Notes: generated by a model from the sequence alone, not told the origin. A stretch of DNA of 17,154 nucleotides from Candidatus Cloacimonadota bacterium (GCA_021160355.1 JAGHCS010000009.1:1-17154); one strand, 5' to 3'; numbered from the stretch's first letter, positions 1 through 8,419 are shown. Numbers and translations: made by a program.

Positions 1-1151
1 AATCTATTATCTTCCGCTCCACCAACAAATGTTCGTTCTACTTCGCAATAATAAGTTGTACCTACAAGAAATTGATTTTGTCCACTATGAGCAACATGAT
101 CACCACCTCCACAGCTAATTATATAATTAGCTCCTCCACCAGCATCTGTATAATCATAATTAATTTCAATGTTTGGTCCTTCAACATTAAGACCAAGAGT
201 ATTTGATACTCCAATAACCCCTTGTAAAGCATGATCAGTCCAGATATTAGTAACTTTCAAAGCAAACCTCATTACAAAATTTTTCTTGAAATATTCAGCA
301 CCAAAATCATAATATAAATATGTTGTGGTATGTTCTGGGTAAATATCTGTTACAGTTAACTTATTGGCTATAACTGTAAAATTACCTTCAGGATCAACTT
401 TTGTAAATGTTGTTAAATCTTCTGTATCCGAAGTATCTAATACATTATTAGTAACAATTGCAATATATTCTACTGTACTATTAACTGCTGGTGTTATTGT
501 AAATCCATTTACTGTTTTATTGGTTAATGCGAAATCTACATTATTGCCACTTCCGTCATAACATCTTATCCCTACTGCATAACTTGTTGTACTTAATGCA
601 GAATCAAATGTTATTGCCGTACCTGTCGTAACCACTGCCTCAACTGCTACTTTTATACTTGACGTATTTCCAAGAATTGCAATATATTCTGCTGTTTCAT
701 TAACTGCAGATGTTATCGTATATCCACCAATAGCTTTACTTGTCAAAGAAAAATCAATATTATTTCCACTATCATCAAAACACCGTATTAAAGTCCCATA
801 ACCTAACCCTGCTAAAACAGATGAGAACGATATTGCTGTCCCGCTTGTTGTTACTGCTTCACTAGCAAACCTTGTACTAGCCGATTCTCCAAATATAACA
901 ATATAATCTACTGTCCCATTAACAACCGGAGTTATTTTAAATCCGGTAGTTGCTTTTTCCGTAAGTAAAAAATCTATATTGTTACCACCTCCATCATAAC
1001 ATCTTATAAATACAGAATAATCAGTAGATGATAATTTTGTAGAGAAAGTTATTGTAGTACCGGCAGTTGTAACTGCACTACTACCACTTTTTCCTCTAAA
1101 CGTTACACCTACTGTAAAAGGAATTCCTATACCTATTGCGTTACCAAGCAT
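1..1151 (-). CDS. Probable tail-fibre / receptor-binding protein, C-terminus cut by window edge
   Basis: The frame opens at an ATG at 1149-1151 and stays open to position 1, so at least 383 residues are present and the stop lies outside the window. The start (MLGNAIGIGIPF) follows an A/T-rich leader and lies 18 bp beyond the stop of the 98 aa gene. Residues of about 17-235 are three tandem copies of a 73-residue unit with the pattern VTTxGTxIxF...YxxxIRCYD..GNNIDFxLTxK...GFxITPxVN.T..YIAI. Such short beta units resemble those found in phage fibres and H-type lectins. Residues from about 245 to the edge alternate beta strands in a way that suggests a concanavalin/LamG-type jelly roll (FVMRFALKV, IEINYDY, YYCEVERTF). 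The gene is last in a run of fibre genes, so a receptor-binding role is inferred. The exact family is not known. Confidence 0.75.
   Translation of the reverse strand, partial: MLGNAIGIGIPFTVGVTFRGKSGSSAVTTAGTTITFSTKLSSTDYSVFIRCYDGGGNNIDFLLTEKATTGFKITPVVNGTVDYIVIFGESASTRFASEAVTTSGTAISFSSVLAGLGYGTLIRCFDDSGNNIDFSLTSKAIGGYTITSAVNETAEYIAILGNTSSIKVAVEAVVTTGTAITFDSALSTTSYAVGIRCYDGSGNNVDFALTNKTVNGFTITPAVNSTVEYIAIVTNNVLDTSDTEDLTTFTKVDPEGNFTVIANKLTVTDIYPEHTTTYLYYDFGAEYFKKNFVMRFALKVTNIWTDHALQGVIGVSNTLGLNVEGPNIEINYDYTDAGGGANYIISCGGGDHVAHSGQNQFLVGTTYYCEVERTFVGGAEDNR
447..1103 (-). repeat. Three tandem in-frame 219-bp repeats in the fibre gene
   Basis: Equivalent bases recur at an exact spacing of 219 bp (for example the IRCYD/IRCFD codons near 995, 776 and 557), which gives three 73-residue units without indels. 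The unit boundaries are arbitrary to within a few codons. The copies are diverged but clearly homologous, consistent with internal duplication of one beta domain. Confidence 0.85.
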
Positions 1152-1169
1152 TTTATTATATTTTAAATT

Positions 1170-1466
1170 CTAAAATAGAGCCCATAAATCATCTGCAACA
1201 TTAGTCCCGGTATCACAAATAATTTTTGTTAGTTTAACCGGGTTGTATCCTACTTGTACAGGTATTACTTTCTCATCAATATTAACAGAATCAACAATTG
1301 TTAATGCACCTTCTGTTCCGGCAAGAAGTGAAAACGACTTACCAGGATCATAATCTGATGTAGAAACATCAATTGCTTGTATATTTCCTGATTGTAAAAC
1401 TGCATTAGTAAAAGTTTTAAGAACTGTTAATAATTGTGGTGTTACTTCACCTTTATTTCCTGCCAT
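1170..1466 (-). CDS. Small putative virion / fibre-associated protein, 98 aa
   Basis: The ATG start (MAGNKGEV) follows an A/T-rich leader without SD; the stop is TAG. The protein is compact and mostly beta in pattern. It has an N-terminal helix-like stretch (LLTVLKTFTNAVLQ) and a C-terminal part reading PVQVGYNPVKLTKI followed by GTNVADDLWALF. A 'G-Y/F-P-V-x-v-x-x-I...G-T-x-A-x-D' ending is common in small proteins of phage fibre clusters, but I cannot name a family. It lies between the 97 aa gene (23 bp away) and the repeat-containing fibre gene (18 bp away), so a structural or fibre-assembly role is likely. No membrane segment or signal peptide is seen. Confidence 0.65.
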   Translation of the reverse strand: MAGNKGEVTPQLLTVLKTFTNAVLQSGNIQAIDVSTSDYDPGKSFSLLAGTEGALTIVDSVNIDEKVIPVQVGYNPVKLTKIICDTGTNVADDLWALF

Positions 1467-1489
1467 GATATTATATTTTTAATTATTAA

Positions 1490-1783
1490 TTACGTATTAT
1501 AAGGTTCTAATAATCTGTAACAATGATCTATTATTGCCTGTATGTCATTCTCTGTTAATATATTATATTCATTATTTATTGTTGTATCTCCTACTATATT
1601 GTAATCTTGTAGTAAAACGATATACTTACTAACAAGAATATTCTTCGTGTTTAAATGATCAACATACCAAAAATTCCCTGTATGATAAGCCATACTCTTA
1701 GCAAGGTCATCACCTAACCTACCATGAAACAATTCTATTATTCCAATGTCATCATTTAACTGCAACTGATTCAATACTTGCAT
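1490..1783 (-). CDS. Hypothetical protein, 97 aa, overlapping the glycosyltransferase gene
   Basis: I do not recognise this protein. Its ATG lies inside the 3' end of the glycosyltransferase gene in another frame, giving a 32-bp overlap; the next in-frame Met is at residue 32 (MAYHTG). The stop is TAA. Composition is that of a normal soluble protein, with a hydrophobic core (ILVSKYIVLLQDYNIV) and an aromatic- and histidine-containing helix near the C-terminus (IQAIIDHCYRLLEPY). There is no clear SD; a weak GAAAG lies about 14 bases upstream. The long overlap suggests translational coupling with the glycosyltransferase. It could be a small virion or chaperone-like protein. Confidence 0.6.
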   Translation of the reverse strand: MQVLNQLQLNDDIGIIELFHGRLGDDLAKSMAYHTGNFWYVDHLNTKNILVSKYIVLLQDYNIVGDTTINNEYNILTENDIQAIIDHCYRLLEPYNT

Positions 1784-4148
1784 ATTCGTATAGTTTTTCT
1801 TTCATTAATTCATCCAACACATATTCTCTCTCCGGATTAAATTCTTTATCACTCTCTATCCATCCTCTAATTACTTCTTTCTCTGCTTTCATATTATGAT
1901 GCGCACTCGGGATAACGTTATCTTTAAGAAAGTAATGAGACTTCTCTGATTCAAAAAATGTAAACCCGGTCAATATAATTTTCTTAAACTCTAACCATCT
2001 TGCTAACATTATAGCCATAATCCCTACACTTGGAAAAGCATTTATTTTTTTTGCTACCACAGTAAACATCTCTGCAAATTCATCCTCATCACTATAAGTA
2101 AAAACATTAATTCCTTTCATTGCAAGTTCCATTGCATTCTCTGCCCAATACATATGCATTTGTTTTGCTGTTGTATATTTTTGGTATAATGTATCGCTTA
2201 TAGGTAATATACCCAATATTGGATAAGTTACTTTCTTTTGAGGAATAATCTCATGGAATAAAGACGATATATTCAAGTCTGTTCTCTTACCTATCTTCTC
2301 ATATCCTTTACCAACCTTAAAATTATTACATCTCATTATAAATGAATGTGTAATCTCTTTTGATAAATTCGTTTTGAATGGTCCATTACCAACAACTGTA
2401 CAAGCATCCATTTCACTAATCATAGGCTTAATTACATCCCTTACAGTCCTTTTAACAACACTTCTATTAACATCTATCTTAAACCTTCTCGATGCCTGGT
2501 TATGTACTATAACAGGATCAGGGGATACTATAAGATCATTATCAAATATCTTTATGTAATCAGCAGGTAAGGGTGTATAATCAAGTTTTCCAAACTCACT
2601 CATTACTTTTTGAAAATTCATTGCATCAGGTAAACTATTTGAATTATTTTCCTGTATCCACCGGTCAATAAGTCTTTGTACTCTTATGTTATTTGCAAAA
2701 TACATTGTACCGGTAAGCATCTCATTCCATTCTTTAATTATATAGAATGATAAATCTCCACTTACACTATCAAAGAACACCGGTTTTTTTAACACCTCTG
2801 CATCTGCATCCATCCACACAACCGGTTTATTATACTTCTTCATTACATTTTTAATAACATGAGGTTTCATCTGTGTATTTTTCTCCCATGATCCCTGTGG
2901 CTTATAACCAATAAGTTCATATTTTATACCATACTTATCTAATCCTTCTTTAAGTTTTAATATCTCTTGTTCATATGGAGTATCTACTGTAAACATGGAA
3001 GCAACAACATATCCTGTATCCTTACCTTTTACTTTACCCATCTTCTCATACGTAAATTCAAGATTCTTTTGTGCCTGCTCTTTTACATTACCAGGTAACC
3101 CATTCTGTTTATAATTCAATACTTTTTTATTAGCTCTCTCTGCTTTTTCATATTCTCCTGTATAGAAATAACATATCCCTAATTCAAAATCTGTCATAAT
3201 ATCATATTGTACTTTATGAACAAATAACAAATCATTTCCGGGATAAGGCATACTCTTTATCTTCTCAAAATACAATTTAGCCTGGTTATACTTTTTTTGC
3301 TCCCTGCATAATACTCCAAGTGAATATAAACACTCAAACCTATGTGGTCGATAATCATATCCATCCAAGTAAGCTAATTTTGCTTTATCATTCTCTTTCA
3401 GGTTAGTAAGCATTATCCCTATTTGATATTTAGAATAATACACCTCTTCGGGCCAACCACCTTTATTTACTCTCTCTTGATAAAACTTTATTGCCTGTTT
3501 ATAATTTTTCATGTTAGCATATGTCTGTGCTAAATAAAAATAACTCCTTACCTCTGATGGATTTTCCAGTATATCCTTCTCCAATAATTCCTTGTCCCTA
3601 ACAAGCTTCTCGTGACGTGTACCGCCATCAAAATGATGATTAATCCACAAACTCCGTAATTCAACTGGTTGGCTTAAAACGTCTGATGTGATGTATTCGT
3701 GTGTTACTCCTTTGTAATACCAATCTTTATGTCCACTAACAAATAATGCCTGTGCAAAATCCAACCCACCTTCATATCTTAAATGATACATATCGGCAGT
3801 TAATTTACTTTTATCAAAATCTTTATTCCAATGTATTGTAAAATCTGCATCTGCCAATAGCAAATAATCTGCTTTGTCTTTTGCTTTCCGAACAAGTTCT
3901 GTCCTGTTATGTCCAAAATTTACAAATTCACTTTCGTACAGATCTCCTGGAATCTTATCCTTAAATTCTTTTAGTATAATTTTTTTTGTATCATCCGTTG
4001 AACCGGTATCAATAATTACCCAATAGTCAATAATCTCCTTACAGGAGTCAATAAGTCTCTTAATGATCTTTCCTTCATTTTTAACTATTGCACAAAGGCA
4101 GATAGTCTTTTCTATTTTATTTTCGTTTCTCATAATATGCATCTCCAT
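1752..4148 (-). CDS. Three-domain glycosyltransferase: GT2 + TPR + second GT-A + GT29 sialyltransferase-like
   Basis: This 798 aa protein is predicted to transfer sugars from nucleotide-sugar donors. Residues 15-130 are a family 2 glycosyltransferase domain with IDTGSTDD (46-53) and a DAD metal/nucleotide motif (100-102). Residues of about 195-345 are helical TPR-type repeats (YFYLAQTYANMKNYKQAI is typical). Residues of about 378-555 look like a second GT-A fold, with MDADA at 446-450 and a late His (549). Residues 581-765 match GT29 sialyltransferases. Sialylmotif L reads CTVVGNG (583-589), R606/N608 and GYEKIGKRT. Motif S reads FPSVGIMAIMLA (705-716). Motif III is SHYF (737-740), and motif VS is H750/H751 with E756. 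No signal peptide or membrane segment is seen, so it should act in the host cytoplasm. A second start at 4133 (MRNENK) has a GGAG nine bases upstream and may be the true one. It follows the collagen-fibre and LRR genes, so a virion fibre is a likely acceptor. The TPR part may bind the acceptor or oligomerise. The acceptor and donor sugars are not known. Confidence 0.85.
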   Translation of the reverse strand: MEMHIMRNENKIEKTICLCAIVKNEGKIIKRLIDSCKEIIDYWVIIDTGSTDDTKKIILKEFKDKIPGDLYESEFVNFGHNRTELVRKAKDKADYLLLADADFTIHWNKDFDKSKLTADMYHLRYEGGLDFAQALFVSGHKDWYYKGVTHEYITSDVLSQPVELRSLWINHHFDGGTRHEKLVRDKELLEKDILENPSEVRSYFYLAQTYANMKNYKQAIKFYQERVNKGGWPEEVYYSKYQIGIMLTNLKENDKAKLAYLDGYDYRPHRFECLYSLGVLCREQKKYNQAKLYFEKIKSMPYPGNDLLFVHKVQYDIMTDFELGICYFYTGEYEKAERANKKVLNYKQNGLPGNVKEQAQKNLEFTYEKMGKVKGKDTGYVVASMFTVDTPYEQEILKLKEGLDKYGIKYELIGYKPQGSWEKNTQMKPHVIKNVMKKYNKPVVWMDADAEVLKKPVFFDSVSGDLSFYIIKEWNEMLTGTMYFANNIRVQRLIDRWIQENNSNSLPDAMNFQKVMSEFGKLDYTPLPADYIKIFDNDLIVSPDPVIVHNQASRRFKIDVNRSVVKRTVRDVIKPMISEMDACTVVGNGPFKTNLSKEITHSFIMRCNNFKVGKGYEKIGKRTDLNISSLFHEIIPQKKVTYPILGILPISDTLYQKYTTAKQMHMYWAENAMELAMKGINVFTYSDEDEFAEMFTVVAKKINAFPSVGIMAIMLARWLEFKKIILTGFTFFESEKSHYFLKDNVIPSAHHNMKAEKEVIRGWIESDKEFNPEREYVLDELMKEKLYEYASIESVAVK

Positions 4149-4174
4149 GCTTTAAATTAATAATTTATTTTCTT

Positions 4175-5014
4175 TTATGCTATACCTCCATCTGTTATTA
4201 TCCAGTTGTTAGGCGCACTAGTTAATACAGCCCTTGCTGTTGCTGCTGCACCACCTCCAGTGTATTTTGAATTTCCAGCATTGAAATTTACATTTGGTTG
4301 TACCGCTAGTGCTGCCCATGCAATTAATATAGAATCATAACGATCCGTTGTAAGTGTTACTCCAAAAAACATATGTGTCATATTAGTTGTGCTTGTTATG
4401 TTCCAATTATTTACTACAACATCTGTTAGTAATACACAACCATAAAAAACACTATTCATGGCAGTAACACTACCTACATCCCACGAACTTACATCTAATG
4501 TTGTTAAGGAAGAACAGCCATAAAAGGCATCTCTAAAAGTAGTAATACTACTTACATCCCACGAACTTACATCAAAGGTTGTTAAAGAAGAACAGTTACG
4601 AAATATAGCATAAAAAGTAGTATTACTACTTACATCCAATATATCAACAGCATTAATAATTAAATTTGAACATCCATAAAAATTACAAGCATTATTACCT
4701 AGTAATAACTCTCCCCAACTTTCAATAGTTAATAATTTCAACTTATCTCCAACATTATTGAATCTCCATCCATTTATTGTACCTATTATTTTTACTGTAT
4801 AAATTCCTGCCGATGCATAAGTATGTGTGACTTCTGATTGATTATAAATTGTTATTTTATCAGTATTTTCATCCCCCCAACTAACTTTAAAATTATAAGT
4901 TCCTGATATTTCCAATGGTAATACAATCTGATTATCATTACTCACCCCTACATTATCAGTTTTCCATGTAGACTTAAATTCTGCTCTATAATATGTAGGT
5001 AAAGGACTACTCAT
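4175..5014 (-). CDS. PKD-like plus DUF285/BspA-type leucine-rich-repeat protein
   Basis: This 279 aa protein has two recognisable parts. Residues of about 18-78 look like a PKD/Ig-like beta domain, with SWGDEN followed by THTYASAGIYTVKI. Residues of about 105-220 carry repeats of about 25 residues of the form C-S-S-L-T-T-x-D-V-S-S-W-D-V-x-S-x-T-x-x-x-x-x-F-Y-G, characteristic of DUF285/BspA-like surface LRR proteins. These are known from Mycoplasma, Bacteroidota and gut-associated surface proteins and mediate binding. The C-terminal tail is small and Gly/Ala-rich. The start ATG shares one base with the stop of the 872 aa fibre gene (TAATG), indicating translational coupling and probably a joint role in the adsorption apparatus. 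No signal peptide is seen, consistent with a virion protein and not a host surface protein. Confidence 0.75.
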   Translation of the reverse strand: MSSPLPTYYRAEFKSTWKTDNVGVSNDNQIVLPLEISGTYNFKVSWGDENTDKITIYNQSEVTHTYASAGIYTVKIIGTINGWRFNNVGDKLKLLTIESWGELLLGNNACNFYGCSNLIINAVDILDVSSNTTFYAIFRNCSSLTTFDVSSWDVSSITTFRDAFYGCSSLTTLDVSSWDVGSVTAMNSVFYGCVLLTDVVVNNWNITSTTNMTHMFFGVTLTTDRYDSILIAWAALAVQPNVNFNAGNSKYTGGGAAATARAVLTSAPNNWIITDGGIA

Positions 5015-7632
5015 TATATTTTAAGTTTTACTAATTTAAGTTCTATTGATACCCTTCCAGTTCTATCTCCTTTTAATGCCACTTCCGGCCATATTTCGTT
5101 ACTAGATCCTGTCATCTGAACCACAAGATCAGCAGAATTGATTTCCCCCCCAGCAACATCCGATGAATTTGAGTTCCTTCTAAATGTCCCAGTAGGGTTA
5201 CCAACATATCCTCTATGTACACCCTGCCACCAATCACCCGAATAACCAGAACTACCAGATGTCTGTATCCAAATAGTATTTGCAAAATAACTAAAATTAG
5301 TGCCAGTAGGACAAGCAATCTTGTTACCAGAACTATTCCCAGGATATACATTATTATAATTATAAGTTCCAGTTACTCCAGTTGTATTACCATAACAATG
5401 TATAGTAGAATATTGAGCATCACCTGTCTCACTAAATCTACCACTTGATCTTGCAAATTCAGAATGATTTTCTGCTTTAGAATATGCCCCTCCAGCATAT
5501 GTATCATAATTTGAAGCCTCAGTATGATTCCCACTTGAATGTGAACGATTACCAGAAGCAACAGTATAATTACCCTCTGAATGATCTGAATTACTGGACG
5601 CCAATGTCTTATATCCTTCAGAATGTGAATATGATCCTTGTGCTTTTGAATTTTTATTCTCTGCATGTGAATAATCACCACTTGCAATTGTATCATTTCC
5701 TTCAGCATGTGAATATTGCCCACTTGCTTCATTATTTCCTCCTTCAACATGCGTTCCATTTCCACTTGCTATATTATCATATCCTACCACATGTGAATAA
5801 TCACCACTTGCTGTATTATCATATCCTGCAGCTATTGCATATTCTCCAGAAGCTGTTGATCCTGCTCCTGTAATAACCATTGATCCAGTACCTGATGATT
5901 TCTTCCAGTAATGTTCTTCTGCTCCACCAGTAGGCCCGTCTACTCCTGTTGGTCCTCTCTGTACAAACATATCCCAATATGTCGCTTCATTAGCACCAAC
6001 TCCTGGTTCACTTCCTGCAGTTGAACTATGTCCTAATATACAAACATAACCATTACCATTATTTGACACACAATCATTTAAAGCATATACTCCTGTTGCC
6101 CATGCTCCTGTCCAGTCATAAGGTGTACCTGTCGCTCCTGTCTCTCCTGTAGGTCCTGTAACAGTACTATCTGCACCTGTTGGTCCTGTAGGTCCAATAG
6201 CTGCTTGCATAGCCATTACATGAATAGAACCTTCGTTTATATTAAGAAAAACTCCCCCAGTACTAAAAGCATTCCTATAATCCATATAACCAGTAAAATT
6301 ATATGTACCTGTTGTAAGAACGGAACTAACATATTGTATTGAAATTAATTCTGGAGCATGCGATTCACTTGAAAAAGACTGGTTATAAGTAGGACCAGTT
6401 ACATTATTTATAGCAATAGTAAATATACCAGTAGCATCAGTATAATCACTTTCTATCTCCAATGACATCTCCGCTCTTATAGCAACATTAGAATCGATAG
6501 TTATTGTTCCAGTAAGACCCGGGATAGGAACAAAAGCTCCAGTACCACAAGTAGGAGATCCAATAACTTCTTGATATACATTCGGTATGCTTGCTCCTGT
6601 GGCTGACGGTCCAACAGGTCCTTGTGGTCCAGTAGGTCCCGGACAATATGCTCCACCATATAAATTTATATACCACTCATTATATGTTCCTGAACCAGTA
6701 TTATTTATTGAATTTGCATTTAATAATCCACTAGTACTATCATATGATACCACTGTAGCTCTAAACAATTGTGTATCTGTATGAGCTATGACAATATCTT
6801 GTCCTACCGAATATGCTCTCCCGGTAGTAATAACCATCGTTACACTAGTAGCATGTTCTTGTGGGATAGCTTCTAATTCACTGGATAATGCTGCATATTT
6901 ATCTCCTGCTGCACCTGTCTCACCCACATCACCGGTATCCCCTTTTGGTCCCTGTGGGCCCGTTGGCCCTGCAACTGTACTATCTGCTCCTGGATTACCA
7001 ACCGGCCCTTGTGAGCCTGTTATACCCGTAGGTCCTGTTGGTCCTGTAACTCCAGCACCCGTAGGACCATCATTACCTGTAGGACCAGTAGGACCAGTCA
7101 CTGTAGAATCAGCACCGGTAGGTCCTGTCTCACCTTGAATGCCTGTATTTCCTGTAGGTCCACTTGGCCCATCAACACCAGTATTTCCCTGTATGCCTGC
7201 TGTACCATCTGCACCTGTATTGCCAGTTGCCCCTGTAGGACCTGTCTCTCCTTTGTCACCTTGCGGACCTGTATTGCCTGTAGAACCATCCGATCCAGTT
7301 GGTCCAGTAGGTCCTTGATCTCCTTCCGATCCTGTATTGCCTTGTGTGCCTGTGGGACCTGTATCACCTGTTGCTCCTATACTTCCTTCCGGTCCAGTAT
7401 TACCGGTATTTCCAGTAGGTCCAGTAGCTCCAGTAGATCCTGTTATGCTAGGTCCTGTAACTCCATCTACTCCATCCGCTCCTGCAGGTCCTCTTGCACC
7501 TGTAGCACCACCTAAAGCATTATCACTACCGAGATATACAATATTTCCCTTCTCGGTTCTTGCTGCCTCGATATGTGTTCTTCCACCTTCAATGCTTGGT
7601 GATGATCCAAGAAATTTTGCTCCTGTAGCCAT
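5014..7632 (-). CDS. Mosaic collagen-like / YadA-head-like tail or head fibre protein
   Basis: This 872 aa protein is a typical trimeric fibre mosaic. A short N-terminal anchor (1-40) is followed by a Gly-X-Y collagen stretch (about 41-243) in which Thr is very common at the Y position. Residues 244-328 form a beta domain of a type seen in phage fibres ([13 protein letters not shown] ... [16 protein letters not shown]). A short collagen piece follows (331-346), then a beta domain (350-478) and more collagen (479-503). Residues 504-557 resemble a CBM5/12 chitin-binding-type module ([19 protein letters not shown]...YWDMF). After [11 protein letters not shown] come ten 14-residue YadA-head repeats (593-732). 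The C-terminal cap (about 735-872) ends in [12 protein letters not shown]. No chaperone protein is evident, and there is no autotransporter membrane anchor. It begins three bases after the stop of the 253 aa gene. It is likely a receptor- or mucus-binding fibre; whether it sits on tail or head cannot be told from sequence. Confidence 0.88.
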   Translation of the reverse strand: MATGAKFLGSSPSIEGGRTHIEAARTEKGNIVYLGSDNALGGATGARGPAGADGVDGVTGPSITGSTGATGPTGNTGNTGPEGSIGATGDTGPTGTQGNTGSEGDQGPTGPTGSDGSTGNTGPQGDKGETGPTGATGNTGADGTAGIQGNTGVDGPSGPTGNTGIQGETGPTGADSTVTGPTGPTGNDGPTGAGVTGPTGPTGITGSQGPVGNPGADSTVAGPTGPQGPKGDTGDVGETGAAGDKYAALSSELEAIPQEHATSVTMVITTGRAYSVGQDIVIAHTDTQLFRATVVSYDSTSGLLNANSINNTGSGTYNEWYINLYGGAYCPGPTGPQGPVGPSATGASIPNVYQEVIGSPTCGTGAFVPIPGLTGTITIDSNVAIRAEMSLEIESDYTDATGIFTIAINNVTGPTYNQSFSSESHAPELISIQYVSSVLTTGTYNFTGYMDYRNAFSTGGVFLNINEGSIHVMAMQAAIGPTGPTGADSTVTGPTGETGATGTPYDWTGAWATGVYALNDCVSNNGNGYVCILGHSSTAGSEPGVGANEATYWDMFVQRGPTGVDGPTGGAEEHYWKKSSGTGSMVITGAGSTASGEYAIAAGYDNTASGDYSHVVGYDNIASGNGTHVEGGNNEASGQYSHAEGNDTIASGDYSHAENKNSKAQGSYSHSEGYKTLASSNSDHSEGNYTVASGNRSHSSGNHTEASNYDTYAGGAYSKAENHSEFARSSGRFSETGDAQYSTIHCYGNTTGVTGTYNYNNVYPGNSSGNKIACPTGTNFSYFANTIWIQTSGSSGYSGDWWQGVHRGYVGNPTGTFRRNSNSSDVAGGEINSADLVVQMTGSSNEIWPEVALKGDRTGRVSIELKLVKLKI
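5437..5856 (-). repeat. Ten tandem 14-residue YadA-head-type repeats
   Basis: Ten consecutive 42-bp units encode variants of xASGxYSHAEGxxT (for example [14 protein letters not shown] and [14 protein letters not shown]), the left-handed beta-roll repeat of trimeric adhesins. The last two units are degenerate ([21 protein letters not shown]), as expected where the roll passes into the cap. Confidence 0.88.
6904..7512 (-). repeat. Main collagen-like Gly-X-Y tract
   Basis: Encodes roughly residues 41-243 of the fibre, almost uninterrupted Gly-X-Y triplets dominated by GPT, GNT, GAT and GET. Small breaks occur at [18 protein letters not shown] and ADSTVAG. The motif ADSTV recurs three times in the whole protein and may mark unit junctions. 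Repetitive Gly and Pro codons make the opposite strand open in several frames. Confidence 0.9.
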
Positions 7633-7635
7633 AAT

Positions 7636-8397
7636 TTAAAATTCAACTTCTACTTCTCTAAAGTCAAGTATTTGATTAATCTCAGCAATTATATTATCAA
7701 GTGCTGTTTCATTTGCTGATGTTATAGCACTTTTTAATGACTGTAATAATCCACTAGCAGTTATTGCATCTGCAAGATAAAGATCTCTTTCAGTACCACT
7801 AGTCATTCTTGCTATATTAGCAAACATTGTTTCTATTCCTGCTTCTGCATTACAATAAACATATGGGTAAAAAGTACTTTTATACATTACTGTACCTGTA
7901 GATGCTCCATCATCAGCAACCCAAGTAGCAGAAACATGGAAATTATTAGCATCCACCACCGTAGCATAATAATCAGCATTGTAATTTGTAGTCCCGGTAA
8001 TAGAGGCATACATACCTGTGGTAAGACCGTGTCCTGTAGCATTAATTAATACTGCACCATCAACAGTTGCGCCATAATCAGCATATGAAGCTATTGCAAA
8101 ATCAACAGTTTTTAATGAATAAACGAAGTTATATAGCCCATCTACATAGGTCCCTGTTATATCATTAAAATCGAATGTACTTGTTACCGGTGAACTAATC
8201 TGTGACAACACATCATTATCAGTGTACGTTGCAGAGGGAGTTATTATACGAATTATTGCTTCTGTAAGAGTAGATGAATCCAGGCCGGATACACCATCCC
8301 ATTTATCTCCATCTCCTGTATCAACACCTGTCTTCTCTTCGATACGGAATACTCTACATCGTTGTGCTACCGTTAAATCCAGATCTGGTGTAAACAT
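7636..8397 (-). CDS. Hypothetical phage structural protein with inserted FCCH-like beta domain, 253 aa
   Basis: The ATG follows a strong SD (AAAGGAG, eight bases away), the best ribosome site in this half of the window. The N-terminal half (1-105) is a beta-rich domain with a Thr/Asp-rich start. Residues of about 110-170 form an insert of the kind seen in phage fibres and named after the E1 FCCH domain: INATGHGLTTGMYASITGT followed by TVVDANNFHVSA. The C-terminal part (175-253) is helical, with YPYVYCNAEAGIETMFANI and a final helix ending in FREVEVEF. It is the first gene after the possible terminator and directly precedes the collagen fibre gene, so it may be a fibre-base or attachment protein. 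I cannot assign a named family to the outer part. Confidence 0.7.
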   Translation of the reverse strand: MFTPDLDLTVAQRCRVFRIEEKTGVDTGDGDKWDGVSGLDSSTLTEAIIRIITPSATYTDNDVLSQISSPVTSTFDFNDITGTYVDGLYNFVYSLKTVDFAIASYADYGATVDGAVLINATGHGLTTGMYASITGTTNYNADYYATVVDANNFHVSATWVADDGASTGTVMYKSTFYPYVYCNAEAGIETMFANIARMTSGTERDLYLADAITASGLLQSLKSAITSANETALDNIIAEINQILDFREVEVEF

Positions 8398-8403
8398 TAT
8401 TTA

Positions 8404-8413
8404 TTCTCCTTTC
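8404..8413 (-). promoter_or_regulatory. Strong Shine-Dalgarno site of the 253 aa gene
   Basis: The minus strand reads GAAAGGAGAA, with AGGAG eight bases before the ATG. It stands out because most genes here have no SD. It fits independent re-initiation after the preceding intergenic gap. Confidence 0.7.
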
Positions 8414-8419
8414 TTGTTT

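Noticed and set aside
1752..4148. The glycosyltransferase as a bacterial capsule gene, meaning a prophage edge or host DNA
   Set aside because: It is flanked on both sides by fibre-type genes on the same strand with short gaps and overlaps, so it belongs to the phage operon.
5437..5856. 42-bp direct repeats looking like a CRISPR-type array
   Set aside because: The repeats are contiguous, without unique spacers, and encode a known adhesin repeat in frame.
5112..5873. Alternative frames on both strands across the YadA repeats
   Set aside because: The 42-bp repeat is a multiple of three, so all frames stay open together. Composition (His/Leu/Ile-rich) is not protein-like and the true frame has a clear domain match.
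6587..7639. Long plus-strand open frames rich in Pro, Val and Cys/Ser opposite the fibre gene
   Set aside because: They are mirror images of the Gly-X-Y codons; the repetitive collagen DNA keeps several antisense frames open. No RBS or plausible protein character.
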